From: Scopulibacillus daqui
Lineage (GTDB): Bacteria; Bacillota; Bacilli; Bacillales; Sporolactobacillaceae
DNA: 45,485 nucleotides
Direction of reading: 5' to 3'
Assembly: GCF_016908855.1 (NCBI RefSeq)
Contig: NZ_JAFBER010000022.1
Span: 1-45,485 of the forward strand
Part shown: positions 18,099-26,685 of the stretch, one piece after another
Numbering within the stretch: the first letter of the stretch is position 1
Layout: every line of letters begins with the position of its first letter
Position numbers and translations under genes: made by a program
The notes under the pieces: model-generated
What the model was told of the DNA's origin: nothing
Databases searched by the model: none
What the model saw: the letters and a program-made list of their open reading frames with translations, nothing else

Positions 18099-18623
18099 AT
18101 GATATTACCATACAATGGCATTTATCCTGAAATATCAGCCAGTGCTTTTATTGCTCCGGATGCTGTGATTACAGGAGATGTAACAATCGGTGATGAATCA
18201 AGCATTTGGTTTGGAACGGTTATCCGCGGTGATGTAAGTCCGACACGCATAGGAAACAGGGTAAACATTCAAGACTTAAGCATGCTTCACCAAAGCCCGA
18301 ACAACACCCTGATCATAGAAGATGACGTGACAGTCGGCCATCAAGTGACTTTACATAGTTCAATTTTGCGTAAAAAATGCTTAATCGGAATGGGATCAAT
18401 CATCCTTGACGGAGCGGAAATTGGGGAAGGCGCGTTTATTGGCGCGGGAAGCCTGGTCCCTCAAGGAAAAATCATTCCTCCAAATGTCTTGGCTTTCGGC
18501 CGCCCCGCAAAGGTTATCCGGCCATTGAACGAAGAAGATTTAAAAGACATGGCAAGGATTCGCCGTGAATATGTCGAAAAGGGACAAGCCTATAAAAAAG
18601 TCTTGGCACGTTCTGAGTCTTAA
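18099..18623 (+). CDS. ytoA: Gamma-class carbonic anhydrase-like protein YtoA
   Basis: Left-handed beta-helix protein of 174 aa built from hexapeptide repeats (for example AVITGDVTIGDESSIWFGTV, and IGMGSIILDGAEIGEGAFIG). The three zinc-binding His positions are visible in SMLHQS and VGHQVTLHSS. The family includes gamma carbonic anhydrases and acyltransferase-like relatives; activity of the Bacillus orthologue is not firmly established, to my knowledge. It is divergent from ytpA and followed by a strong terminator. Confidence 0.9.
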   Translation: MILPYNGIYPEISASAFIAPDAVITGDVTIGDESSIWFGTVIRGDVSPTRIGNRVNIQDLSMLHQSPNNTLIIEDDVTVGHQVTLHSSILRKKCLIGMGSIILDGAEIGEGAFIGAGSLVPQGKIIPPNVLAFGRPAKVIRPLNEEDLKDMARIRREYVEKGQAYKKVLARSES

Positions 18624-18646
18624 GCACAGGGTTTTAATAGAATTTA

Positions 18647-18674
18647 TAAAAAGGGCGGTTTAATGCCCTTTTTT
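18647..18674 (+). terminator. ytoA terminator
   Basis: Stem AAAAAGGGC / GCCCTTTTTT with an eight-base loop and a T-run, 25 nt after the ytoA stop. Confidence 0.85.
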
Positions 18675-18764
18675 CTATTATTTTGCCATTTATATTCATC
18701 TCACCTATGTTTCGAAACCTCTTAAACATATACTATATTATGAACCTGATTGGGAGGGTTTCTA

Positions 18765-19010
18765 ATGACTATTACTATTAAATATCAGACAGCAGAAATT
18801 AATACAAGCGCCGACAACAGCGGCATTGCAAACGGGGAAAATCAAGCTTTCGGATGGCAGTCTCCTGTTAAACAGAACAATGTCCACGCGGCTTCCGGCA
18901 TGTACGTGGCCGCGCCGGATAATATAAATATTATTTTAGATAAAGATTACACTGATCTGGCCATATATAACGGCGGAATAAATGCCGGTTCAATCCGTCA
19001 AACCATTTAA
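18765..19010 (+). CDS. Small GerPF-like family protein, copy A (81 aa)
   Basis: First of seven close paralogues in the window. The conserved core reads NGENQAFGWQSPVKQNN (residues about 26-42), preceded by a short beta segment with ADNSGIA and followed by NINIILDKDYTD and the end GSIRQTI. The ATG at 18765 follows GGGAGGG. No Cys, signal peptide or membrane helix. The order of elements, glycine-rich N-G-x-N then S-P-x-K then a late N-x-x-x-D-x-D-x-x-D, is reminiscent of the GerPA/GerPF spore germination family, but identity is low and the link is inference. It is most like copies E and F at 43.7-44.2 kb and forms a pair with copy B. Confidence 0.75.
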   Translation: MTITIKYQTAEINTSADNSGIANGENQAFGWQSPVKQNNVHAASGMYVAAPDNINIILDKDYTDLAIYNGGINAGSIRQTI

Positions 19011-19074
19011 AACTTTAAATCCGTGATCATGCTGCCTGGGTTTTAGCGCATCCTTTTTGGGAAGGAAGGTTATT

Positions 19075-19320
19075 TTGGCCATTCTAATTGAATTCAATTC
19101 AAATTTAATTCAATCGGGAAAAGATAATTCAATGATTTTTAATGGGGAGAACCAATTATTTGGCTGGAGCTCGCCGTTAAAGCAGAACAACGTCTTTGCT
19201 CCCGGGGGTTCGTATTTTGCTTTTCCGCGCAATTTTAATTTAATTGCAGATAACGATGCTATGGATATGCCAGTATATGAACCAAGATTTGCGGCCGGCA
19301 TCAGCAGCCAGCAAATTTAA
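19075..19320 (+). CDS. Small GerPF-like family protein, copy B (81 aa)
   Basis: Core NGENQLFGWSSPLKQNN, followed by NFNLIADNDAMD and the end GISSQQI. The start is the TTG at 19075, 5 nt after GAAGGAAGG: from there the sequence aligns end to end with copy G at 44245 (LILIEFN-type start). The longer open frame from 19057 has no separate ribosome binding site. It is 64 nt downstream of copy A with no terminator between, so the two are probably cotranscribed, and it is convergent with metK. Function unknown; spore surface or germination role inferred from family shape. Confidence 0.72.
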   Translation: MAILIEFNSNLIQSGKDNSMIFNGENQLFGWSSPLKQNNVFAPGGSYFAFPRNFNLIADNDAMDMPVYEPRFAAGISSQQI

Positions 19321-19334
19321 TCAATAAAAGCTAA

Positions 19335-19363
19335 AGAGGAGCTGTATCATCATCAGCTCCTCT
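19335..19363. terminator. Bidirectional terminator between copy B and metK
   Basis: AGAGGAGCTG and CAGCTCCTCT form a 10-bp perfect stem. Both directions are followed by T-containing sequence, suiting the convergent transcripts. Confidence 0.8.
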
Positions 19364-19373
19364 TGTCCTTATT

Positions 19374-20573
19374 TTATGCTTCTTTTTTTAGAAGTTCCGC
19401 TTTGTCTGTACGTTCCCACGGCAAGTCAACATCTGTCCGGCCGAAATGACCGTAAGCAGCTGTTTGCTTATAAATAGGTCTTCTGAGATCAAGCATCTTA
19501 ATAATACCAGCCGGGCGAAGATCAAAATGTTTGCGAACAAGGCTAACAAGTTTTTCTTCGGATACTTTTCCGGTTTCAAATGTATCAATAGAAATAGATA
19601 CAGGTTCTGCAACTCCAATAGCATAGGCGAGCTGAACTTCACATTTATCGGCTAAACCGGCTGCAACAATATTTTTGGCAACGTATCGTGCTGCATAAGC
19701 CGCCGAACGGTCAACCTTTGTTGCATCCTTTCCGGAAAAAGCACCGCCGCCGTGACGAGCATATCCCCCATAAGTATCGACGATAATTTTACGGCCTGTC
19801 AATCCGGCATCGCCTTGAGGGCCGCCGATAACAAATCGCCCTGTCGGATTGATGAAATACTTTGTTTTGTCATCGATTAATTCTTCGGGTACGATCGGTT
19901 CAATCACATGCTCGATGATATCTTTTTTAATTTGTTCCAAAGCTGTTTCCGGATGGTGTTGGGTCGAAATGACAATCGTATCCACACGTTCTGGTTTTCC
20001 TTCTTCATTATATTCAACCGTCACTTGTGTTTTTCCGTCTGGTCTTAGATAAGGAACCGTATTATTCTTTCTCACTTCTGCCAAACGTCTTGACAATTGA
20101 TGAGAAAGTGAAATAGGCAGCGGCATTAATTCTGGTGTTTCATTAACAGCAAAGCCGAACATTAATCCTTGGTCGCCCGCGCCGATCGCTTCGATTTCAT
20201 CATCCGTCATTTGACCTTCACGCGCCTCAAGGGATTGGTCAACACCCTGCGCAATGTCAGGAGATTGTTCATTGATTGATGTTAAAACCGCGCAAGTGTC
20301 TGAATCAAACCCATATTTTGCACGATCATATCCAATTTCCCGGATTGTTTCTCTAACAACCTTAGGTATATCAACATAAGTTGAAGTCGTAATCTCTCCA
20401 GAAACTAAAACCAATCCCGTACTGACTGTTGTTTCACAGGCGACACGCGCATTTGGATCACGCTTAATGATTTCATCCAAAATCGCATCAGAAATTTGGT
20501 CGCAAATCTTATCAGGATGGCCTTCTGTTACAGACTCAGAAGTGAATAAACGTCTAGAATACTTTTTCGTCAT
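19374..20573 (-). CDS. metK: S-adenosylmethionine synthetase
   Basis: Makes S-adenosylmethionine from methionine and ATP. At 399 aa it is full length. Signature stretches are [18 protein letters not shown] at the N-terminus, [12 protein letters not shown] and [16 protein letters not shown]. It is cytoplasmic, essential and feeds methylation, including MnmM in this window. Its expression is governed by the SAM riboswitch upstream. A usual Bacillus neighbour, asnB, is absent between metK and pckA. Confidence 0.98.
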   Translation of the reverse strand: MTKKYSRRLFTSESVTEGHPDKICDQISDAILDEIIKRDPNARVACETTVSTGLVLVSGEITTSTYVDIPKVVRETIREIGYDRAKYGFDSDTCAVLTSINEQSPDIAQGVDQSLEAREGQMTDDEIEAIGAGDQGLMFGFAVNETPELMPLPISLSHQLSRRLAEVRKNNTVPYLRPDGKTQVTVEYNEEGKPERVDTIVISTQHHPETALEQIKKDIIEHVIEPIVPEELIDDKTKYFINPTGRFVIGGPQGDAGLTGRKIIVDTYGGYARHGGGAFSGKDATKVDRSAAYAARYVAKNIVAAGLADKCEVQLAYAIGVAEPVSISIDTFETGKVSEEKLVSLVRKHFDLRPAGIIKMLDLRRPIYKQTAAYGHFGRTDVDLPWERTDKAELLKKEA

Positions 20574-20654
20574 CCTAATCCTCCCAAAATATAATTTAAA
20601 TAATATGATATGATATGAAAACGGTACTCGTGCCCCTGAAACTTTCTAAGCATG

Positions 20655-20836
20655 AAAAAAGCCCTTTCCAACTAAGGGCAAGGACGTTTCAAACTCTCGC
20701 CTCTTATCGTCAAGGTTTAACCTTGCAGGTTAGCACCGTTCCCAGCACGCCGCAAAATAGTCACTGCCTGTTTGGGCGCCGGGTGGTTGCCGGGTTTCAC
20801 AGGGCCTGTCCCTCCACCTACTCAGGATAAGAGCAG
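20655..20836 (-). promoter_or_regulatory. SAM-I riboswitch (S-box) of metK
   Basis: Read on the minus strand, the P1 arms CTCTTATC and GATAAGAG enclose the conserved S-box elements: CCTGAGTAGGTGGAGGGAC, then GTGAAACCCGGCAACC, and later GTGCTAACC. A terminator (GCCCTT / AAGGGC, 20661-20679) with a T-run follows. When SAM is abundant the aptamer forms and transcription ends before metK. Confidence 0.96.
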
Positions 20837-20848
20837 CCGTTTTTACTT

Positions 20849-20877
20849 AGAATAGCGCAGGCACAAGCAGCTGTCAA
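20849..20877 (-). promoter_or_regulatory. Sigma-A promoter of metK
   Basis: On the minus strand TTGACA (20872-20877), a 17-nt spacer and TATTCT (20849-20854) lie immediately upstream of the S-box aptamer. Confidence 0.85.
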
Positions 20878-21035
20878 TAAACAATAAAATTGTCTAAATA
20901 CAACAAAAAATTTCAGGTTATACTAATGAAACTTTTATGATTGCCAATGAACCATTCATTATAAGCGCAAAATAAGGACAATCAACTTTTTTGCTTTTTT
21001 AACGCATATTTTTATAAAATAATTCGCAATTAGTA

Positions 21036-21063
21036 TGGACTAAAGAATAAAATATGTTATACT
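21036..21063 (+). promoter_or_regulatory. Probable sigma-A promoter of pckA
   Basis: TGGACT at 21036-21041 and TATACT at 21058-21063 are 16 nt apart, about 50 nt before the pckA start. The -10 is good and the -35 moderate. A CcpN site, expected from Bacillus subtilis, was not identified. Confidence 0.55.
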
Positions 21064-21114
21064 ATTTCTAGCTGATTAGGATTGAAATTAACATTAAAGG
21101 ATGGTCGTTAAAAT

Positions 21115-22692
21115 ATGAAAACAATGCCCTTTACTTCAAAATTAGATGAATGCCTGCAATTAGATCGTACGCACATTAATTTATCGGTTTCTCATCTAAT
21201 TGAAAAAGCGATTGAAAAGAAAGAAGGCATATTGACAAATACAGGCGCCCTTGCTGCAAATACCGGCAAATATACCGGCCGCTCCCCAAAGGATAAGTTT
21301 ATCGTAAGAGAACCTGAAATTGAAGGCACTATTGACTGGAAAAATAACCAACCCATTGAAGAAAGCGTTTTCGAAAAGCTTTACTTCAAAGTTATTAACT
21401 ATTTAAAAGACAGAGATGAACGGTTTGTTTTCCGCGGTTTCGCCGGTGCGGACCCTGAATCGCGCTTGTCATTGCAGGTCGTCAATGAATACGCATGGCA
21501 TAATTTATTTGCCCAGCAATTATTCATCCGTCCAACGGCTGAAGAACTTAAAACTCACCGTGCAGAGTTTACCATTGTTTCAGCTCCAGGCTTTAAAGCC
21601 GATCCCGAAGTTGACGGCACCCGTTCTGAAGCTTTTATTATTATTTCATTTAAGAGACGTGTTGTACTCATTGGCGGCACCCAATACGCAGGCGAAATGA
21701 AAAAGTCAATATTCAGCGTGATGAATTATCTCCTGCCTAACCAAGACATCTTGTCTATGCACTGTTCCGCTAATGTCGGCGAAGAAGGTGACGTGGCATT
21801 ATTCTTCGGCCTCTCAGGAACAGGAAAAACAACGCTGTCGAATGATCCTAACCGCAAGCTCATCGGTGATGATGAACACGGATGGTCTTCCAACGGTATT
21901 TTTAACATTGAAGGCGGCTGCTATGCTAAAACCATTCACTTATCCGAGTCTAAAGAACCGCAAATTTGGAATGCCATCCGTTATGGTTCAGTATTAGAGA
22001 ACGTGGTTGTTGATGAACAGACTCGCGAACCTGATTACGATGATAATAAATACACAGAAAATACACGCGCGGCTTACGACATCTCTAATGTACCAAACGC
22101 TATTTTGCCAAGCTTAGCCGGTCATCCAAATACAATTATATTCTTAACTGCCGATGCTTTTGGCGTTTTGCCGCCGATCAGCAAGCTGACAAAAGAACAA
22201 GCGATGTATCATTTCTTGTCAGGTTATACGAGCAAGCTTGCTGGTACAGAAAGAGGCGTTACATCCCCTGAGGCGACTTTCTCTGCATGCTTCGGTGCAC
22301 CGTTTTTACCTTTAGAAGCCGTGAAATATGCAAACATGCTTGGTGAAAAAATCGACGGCCATCAAGTTGATGTATACCTTGTTAATACCGGCTGGACCGG
22401 CGGGGCATATGGTGAAGGCGAACGAATTAATCTATCCTATACAAGAGCGATGGTTCAAGCCGCTTTGAACGGTGAACTCAATAATGAAGAATCAATGATT
22501 GACCCTATTTTCGGCTTAAACATCCCGCTTCATTGCCCAGGTGTGCCTGACCATGTTCTGCAGCCAAGCAAAACTTGGCCTAGCCAAGAAGCATACGAAG
22601 CAAAAGCCCGTGAACTTGCAGAAAAATTCAAAGAGAATTTTAAGGCATTCGATCATGTATCGGAAGAAATTAAGGCAGCCGGACCTAGATAA
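21115..22692 (+). CDS. pckA: Phosphoenolpyruvate carboxykinase (ATP)
   Basis: First committed gluconeogenic enzyme, converting oxaloacetate and ATP to phosphoenolpyruvate. At 525 aa it is full length. The kinase P-loop GLSGTGKT lies at residues 232-239, followed by LIGDDEHGW (metal-binding Asp) and the PCK signature [16 protein letters not shown]. The Arg-containing [11 protein letters not shown] segment binds substrate. It is divergent from metK, the conserved Bacillus arrangement, and followed by a strong terminator. Confidence 0.97.
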   Translation: MKTMPFTSKLDECLQLDRTHINLSVSHLIEKAIEKKEGILTNTGALAANTGKYTGRSPKDKFIVREPEIEGTIDWKNNQPIEESVFEKLYFKVINYLKDRDERFVFRGFAGADPESRLSLQVVNEYAWHNLFAQQLFIRPTAEELKTHRAEFTIVSAPGFKADPEVDGTRSEAFIIISFKRRVVLIGGTQYAGEMKKSIFSVMNYLLPNQDILSMHCSANVGEEGDVALFFGLSGTGKTTLSNDPNRKLIGDDEHGWSSNGIFNIEGGCYAKTIHLSESKEPQIWNAIRYGSVLENVVVDEQTREPDYDDNKYTENTRAAYDISNVPNAILPSLAGHPNTIIFLTADAFGVLPPISKLTKEQAMYHFLSGYTSKLAGTERGVTSPEATFSACFGAPFLPLEAVKYANMLGEKIDGHQVDVYLVNTGWTGGAYGEGERINLSYTRAMVQAALNGELNNEESMIDPIFGLNIPLHCPGVPDHVLQPSKTWPSQEAYEAKARELAEKFKENFKAFDHVSEEIKAAGPR

Positions 22693-22726
22693 TGACTGTT
22701 TTCTAATCTGGATATAGAAAAGAAAT

Positions 22727-22766
22727 AAAAGACTTAGGACACTTTACTTTGAATCCTAAGTCTTTT
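22727..22766. terminator. Bidirectional terminator pckA / ytkD
   Basis: AAAAGACTTAGGA and TCCTAAGTCTTTT form a 13-bp perfect stem between the convergent genes, with T-runs on both sides. Confidence 0.9.
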
Positions 22767-22774
22767 TTCCTTTT

Positions 22775-23254
22775 TCAAAAAAAGTTTTCGTAAATCCGTT
22801 CTAAACTGTACTTCAGCACATCGTCTTTCATCATAAAACTATATTGATTTAAATGCTTAATATCTTTTGGAATGTCATGAATAAAAATTGGTCCGTTCGT
22901 CTCCAGGTAGTTGTTTTTTAACTTAATATGGCCAATGGTTGCATAATAAACATTTTTAATGATTACGCCGCTCTTTCCGTCCACTTTATACTGACCGATA
23001 TAATGTAAATCTAATACTTCTCCCCCTGTTTCTTCATACACTTCGCGTATGGCTGCCTGCTCGGGCGTTTCCCCTTTTTCAACTTTTCCGCCTGGAAATT
23101 CCCATCCTCTTCTTGGATGTTGGGTTAACAGCCATTGATTATGAAACCGGCTGATCACCCAAACATGCTTAGGAGAATCTGAAAAAGGATGCCTTTTAAA
23201 GGACAATGTGACTTGATTTCCATAAAAATCTTCAAACGTGAATGAATCCATCAT
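22775..23254 (-). CDS. ytkD: Nudix hydrolase YtkD (8-oxo-dGTPase-like)
   Basis: A 159-residue nucleotide-pool sanitiser. The Nudix box is complete: [20 protein letters not shown] followed by ETGGE, giving G-x5-E-x7-R-E-x2-E-E-x-G. The N-terminal stretch [20 protein letters not shown] resembles Bacillus subtilis YtkD, which hydrolyses 8-oxo-dGTP and can process other nucleotides including RNA 5' ends. Position beside pckA supports the assignment. Cytoplasmic. Confidence 0.9.
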   Translation of the reverse strand: MMDSFTFEDFYGNQVTLSFKRHPFSDSPKHVWVISRFHNQWLLTQHPRRGWEFPGGKVEKGETPEQAAIREVYEETGGEVLDLHYIGQYKVDGKSGVIIKNVYYATIGHIKLKNNYLETNGPIFIHDIPKDIKHLNQYSFMMKDDVLKYSLERIYENFF

Positions 23255-23340
23255 TTTTTATTTTGCTCCATCCTGTTAATATCCAAGTTTTATTTTAAGC
23301 AAGTGATGCGGTTATTGTCCAATTTTTACTTTCGGCATAA

Positions 23341-23369
23341 AAAAAGCATCCCTATAGGAATGCCTTTTT
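23341..23369 (-). terminator. Terminator downstream of the FbpA-like gene
   Basis: AAAAAGCATCCCTATAGGAATGCCTTTTT forms a hairpin. On the minus strand it ends in seven T, suiting the gene at 23670-23855. Confidence 0.65.
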
Positions 23370-23669
23370 AAACGGATTAGAAAATAGAAAAAAACTTTGT
23401 TCATGATTAGTATAACATAATATTAGTCAAATATTCTGAGTGGATCTGCTGTTAATATAAAATAAATATTACTCTAGCAAATGTTAAACCGAGTGGAAGA
23501 TATCAGGAGCCCATCGACTTTTGTTAATAGTTATCTGAATCATCAAGAACGGAAAGACAAGGACGCAAAATAGCACTAATAAAAAGTAAAAGCAGCCAAA
23601 GACAGCATTGTTGGTATTACTCAGAACTTCTTTGATTAAAATATATAAGCGAGACCCCTTTACCTCGAT
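23370..23669. other. Intergenic region without recognisable gene
   Basis: Three hundred nucleotides of AT-rich sequence with no plausible start plus ribosome binding site on either strand. It may be the 3' untranslated region of the FbpA-like transcript. A short GGACGCAAAA string at about 23561 was considered as a riboswitch fragment and dismissed. Confidence 0.5.
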
Positions 23670-23855
23670 TTAATTCAATTTTAATTGATCTTTGTTGCTG
23701 ATATGTCTATACCTTTGCCATTCATGTTCTAATTCTGTTAAAGTTAACTGATGAAGCTCGTTTCTGGAATATTTATATATATCTGTTAATATTAAGTCGT
23801 TAATGATTCGTTTTTTCCGAGATTCTACGGCCATGCGCAATAAGTTTTTTTCCAT
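23670..23855 (-). CDS. FbpA-like small basic protein, 61 aa
   Basis: Resembles the Fur-regulated basic protein A family: LLRMAVESRKKRIINDLI, then DIYKYSRNELHQLTLTELEH, matching the family layout of a basic helix, a G/D-I-Y-K turn and L-x-x-L-T-L-x-E-L-E. In Bacillus subtilis FbpA works with the small RNA FsrA in the iron-sparing response. No convincing Fur box was found directly upstream here; only a half-site (TGATAAT at about 23950) is present, over 90 nt away. The iron link is therefore unproven. The alternative is an unrelated short regulatory protein with the same motif, which is common in Bacillales. Confidence 0.6.
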   Translation of the reverse strand: MEKNLLRMAVESRKKRIINDLILTDIYKYSRNELHQLTLTELEHEWQRYRHISNKDQLKLN

Positions 23856-23983
23856 ATTTCATACCACTCCAACTTCATTTCTAACTAGTATGGCCAATTG
23901 GCGAAAGTTTAGTCAGAGAAATCAGCTGTCGGATGGATGTTTTCAGTCAATGATAATTTACTGAATGCCTACTAAGTGATTGG

Positions 23984-24607
23984 ATGTGGAAAACGATGAA
24001 TGTTATTTCTAGAGAATTTTTCCAAATGTCTTCATTGCATCTTGCCAAAGCATTATTAGGCAAAACGATCGTTCATGAAACAAGACAAGGGACAACATCG
24101 GGAATCATTGTTGAAACTGAAGCCTACATGGGACCCGAGGACCGGGCTGCCCATTCTTTCGGAGGGAAACGTACAGAACGGACGAAAATAATGTATGAAG
24201 AGGCTGGCCATGCTTATATATACCTTATTTACGGCATGCATCTTTGCCTTAATATTGTCAGCGGTCCTAAAGAAAAGCCCGAAGCTATCCTCATTCGGGC
24301 TTTAGAACCTGCTTCCGGGATTCATTTAATGTGTGAAAGAAGAAAAATAAAGCCTGAAGCATTAACATTATCGAAAAAGAAACTTTTGACAAACGGTCCG
24401 GGTAAATTGACCAAAGCCTTGGGAATCACGATGTCGCTTTACGGCCACTGCCTCACCGAACAGCCGCTTTTCTTAGTTGAAGAAGGTTATCGATTAAATG
24501 ACAGCGATATTGCCTCCGGTCCAAGAATCAATATTCAATACGCCCAAGAGGCCGTTCACTATCCATGGCGCTTTTGGATTAAAGATAATCCTTTTGTTTC
24601 GGTTTAA
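23984..24607 (+). CDS. 3-methyladenine DNA glycosylase (AAG/MPG family)
   Basis: Removes alkylated purines from DNA in base excision repair. The catalytic Glu lies in IIVETEAYMGPEDRAAHSFG, followed by TERTKIMYEEAGHAYIYLIYGMH and the GPGKLTKALG segment typical of the family. At 207 aa it is normal length, like Bacillus subtilis YxlJ. The ATG at 23984 has a poor ribosome binding site, and the ATG at 23999 is an alternative start. Its stop lies almost against the stop of the convergent GerPC-like gene. Confidence 0.92.
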   Translation: MWKTMNVISREFFQMSSLHLAKALLGKTIVHETRQGTTSGIIVETEAYMGPEDRAAHSFGGKRTERTKIMYEEAGHAYIYLIYGMHLCLNIVSGPKEKPEAILIRALEPASGIHLMCERRKIKPEALTLSKKKLLTNGPGKLTKALGITMSLYGHCLTEQPLFLVEEGYRLNDSDIASGPRINIQYAQEAVHYPWRFWIKDNPFVSV

Positions 24608-24608
24608 A

Positions 24609-26627
24609 TCACTTTTTATCTTTGGGTAAATCTGGACGGTATGGAAAACTGCCTTTTTTATGTTTGACATGGACGGGCTGCTGGAATTGCTGAAGTTGAT
24701 TGAGTTTTTTAGTATTTTCCAGTCCCCTTTTTGCATTTTTTAAAAAGTTATGATTATTAATAGTGAGATCAGGCCTCTGACTTAAATTTTCTTGCAGCGG
24801 CAGGGACGGTTTCCATAGTGGCGGCTTCTTATTTGCCAATTGTTGATTTCTTAATTCTTTCAGCTTCTGATCAACGATTGATGGAGACAAGACTTTTATT
24901 TTATCAAATGGGTTTGTCGGCATATTATTCTCTGTTTGTTTATTTGTACGATTATTTGGGACTTGAACACCGTTACTCTTTTTAATCAGGGGCTGATTGA
25001 CATCTTTTAATTGTTGATTAACATGTCGTTTTTGGGGATTTTCGCTTTGTTTCCCTTGCGGTGCATTCGTCTGAGATTTGGCAGCTTCTTGTCGCGGCAC
25101 GCCGTTCAAGGCCTTTACGTCATCATTGTTACTCATCTTTTCTGCTTTTACACTGGGTCTTAGCGGCGGCGGTGCTTTTTTCCTTATCTTCGCTGTTTCT
25201 TTCTCCGGTATGCCTCTGCTTTCTTTTACGCCTTGATTCATGCTTGGATTTTCCGTTTTTCCGCTCGGCCTTATTGGCGGCGGTGTTTTCCTTCCTCTCG
25301 CTCCTTCTTTCTCTGGTATGCCTCTGCTTTCTTTTACGCCTTGATTCATGCTTGGGTTTTCCGTTTTTCCGCTCGGCCTTATTGGCGGCGACGTTTTCCT
25401 TCCTCTCGCTCCTTCTTTCTCTGGTATGCCTCTGCTTTCTTTTACGCCTTGATTCATTCTTAGGTTTTCCGTTTTTCCGCTCGGCCTTATTGGCGGCGGC
25501 GTTTTCCTTCCTCTTGCTCCTTCTTTCTCTGATATGCCTCTGCTTTCTTTTACGCCTTGATTCATGCTTGGGTTTTCCGTTTTTCCGCTCGGCCTTATTG
25601 GCGGCGGCATTTTCCTTCCTCTCGCTGTTTCTTCCTCAGGGATTTTTTTACTGGCTTCTAAATTTCGAATAGCGGAAGTTTCCGCCTCTTCCTTTTTCAT
25701 TGTTGGCTGCGGGTGCTTTGAGGCTTTAGCTGCCTTATTCGTCTTTTCTTCCTTGTCTTCTATATAATGAATTGTAAATTCTTCAAACTTTCTCACAGGA
25801 GGCTGCTTAGGCGGTCTATGTTCTTTGAGATGATTCATGTCGTTTTGGTTTGCTTGATGATCCGGGATAAGGTTAATTTTGGCCGTTTCTTGGGATTGCG
25901 TTTGTTTGACAGGTGTCTTAGGATCTTTTAAATCAGTTGGCGAAGATTGCCGCTCAATATTCTTTTGTTTTTTCACTGATTGATCTTTTTGGTCTTTCTT
26001 ATTTTGCGGCGAATCTTCCTTCTTCTTAAATTTCACGCTAGGAGAACCATTCTGTCTGTCAGATCCTCCCGGCGGCAGATCTTTCTTTTTCTTTCCTGTT
26101 TGATCAACTTTTACACCAAAATTATTCCCTAAATTTAATGCGCCGCTGACTTCTTTTACGTCCAACGCATCAAAAGAAAATGTCAGATTATCGAGTTTTG
26201 GATCATGAACATGCAAATTTTCAACCGTTACTTCATAAGTAAAAGCTTTCTTGCCCAGTTTAGTTAGCAAATCTTCAACCTTTTCGAGTTTTTTATCCAG
26301 TTCCGTTCTTTTATCTGATTCCATTTTTCTTATAGCATCAAGTGTTCTTTCTGACTCCTGCCTCTTATCTAATTGAAGTTTCTTTATCGCGTCAAGTGTT
26401 CTTTCTAATTCTTTCTTCTTTTCAAATTCCAGCCTCCTAATCGAATCAAGCGTTCTTTCTAATTCAGGACTTTTATTCGTTTGCTGTCCAGGCTGGGGCG
26501 GATGCCTGTTGTCCAATACAACATGGTGATTGACCTCATGCTTCTTTTCCAATAATAAACTTCTGATAGCTTCAATTTTTCTTTCTAGTTCCAGAAGCTT
26601 TTGGTCATTTTTTCTCCTCCAAAACAT
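24609..26627 (-). CDS. Large GerPC-like protein with coiled coil and tandem repeats (672 aa)
   Basis: Architecture, counting from the open frame's first residue at 26642: a Lys/Glu-rich coiled coil at 12-128 containing 18-residue repeats (LERTLDAIKKLQLDKRQE type); a short conserved core at 136-176 (NLTFSFDALDVKEVSGALNL), recalling the GerPC stretch Y-x-F-D-x-L-x-V-x-x-L-x-G-x-L-N-I-G; then a basic, disordered tail. The tail holds about five 36-residue repeats (331-510; unit ESRGIPEKEGARGRK plus PPPIRPSGKTEN). GerPC of Bacillus is about 200 aa, so this is a greatly extended version. I prefer the ATG at 26627, with AAGGGA upstream. A role in the spore inner coat is inferred from the core and from GerPF-like neighbours. 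Unlike a membrane protein, it has no hydrophobic helix. Confidence 0.6.
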   Translation of the reverse strand: MFWRRKNDQKLLELERKIEAIRSLLLEKKHEVNHHVVLDNRHPPQPGQQTNKSPELERTLDSIRRLEFEKKKELERTLDAIKKLQLDKRQESERTLDAIRKMESDKRTELDKKLEKVEDLLTKLGKKAFTYEVTVENLHVHDPKLDNLTFSFDALDVKEVSGALNLGNNFGVKVDQTGKKKKDLPPGGSDRQNGSPSVKFKKKEDSPQNKKDQKDQSVKKQKNIERQSSPTDLKDPKTPVKQTQSQETAKINLIPDHQANQNDMNHLKEHRPPKQPPVRKFEEFTIHYIEDKEEKTNKAAKASKHPQPTMKKEEAETSAIRNLEASKKIPEEETARGRKMPPPIRPSGKTENPSMNQGVKESRGISEKEGARGRKTPPPIRPSGKTENLRMNQGVKESRGIPEKEGARGRKTSPPIRPSGKTENPSMNQGVKESRGIPEKEGARGRKTPPPIRPSGKTENPSMNQGVKESRGIPEKETAKIRKKAPPPLRPSVKAEKMSNNDDVKALNGVPRQEAAKSQTNAPQGKQSENPQKRHVNQQLKDVNQPLIKKSNGVQVPNNRTNKQTENNMPTNPFDKIKVLSPSIVDQKLKELRNQQLANKKPPLWKPSLPLQENLSQRPDLTINNHNFLKNAKRGLENTKKLNQLQQFQQPVHVKHKKGSFPYRPDLPKDKK
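25185..25616. repeat. 108-bp tandem repeats within the GerPC-like gene
   Basis: Four near-identical 108-bp units (period 36 codons) lie head to tail, with a degenerate unit at the low-coordinate end. Units start with a repeated TATGCCTCTGCTTTC string about every 108 bp (25208, 25318, 25426, 25534). Adjacent units differ at few positions, indicating recent expansion by slippage or unequal recombination. Confidence 0.9.
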
Positions 26628-26685
26628 AAGCAATCCCTTCATTTCATGCCTTTTTTAGACAAGAACACTGACGACCTATCGTTTT

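Noticed and set aside
23555-23600. GGACGCAAAATAGC string suggestive of the conserved part of a cyclic-di-GMP-I riboswitch.
   Set aside because: The partner elements and paired stems of that class are absent, and no terminator or gene start follows in the right place.
23940-23960. TGATAAT half of a Fur box between the FbpA-like gene and the DNA glycosylase gene.
   Set aside because: Only one half-site is present; the other half does not match, and it is far from the FbpA-like start.
25061-25672. Long plus-strand open frame of about 200 codons, Leu/Phe/Cys-rich, resembling a repeated membrane protein.
   Set aside because: It is the antisense shadow of the 108-bp repeats in the GerPC-like gene; it has no ribosome binding site, and the repeated composition follows from the minus-strand Pro/Arg/Glu/Lys codons.
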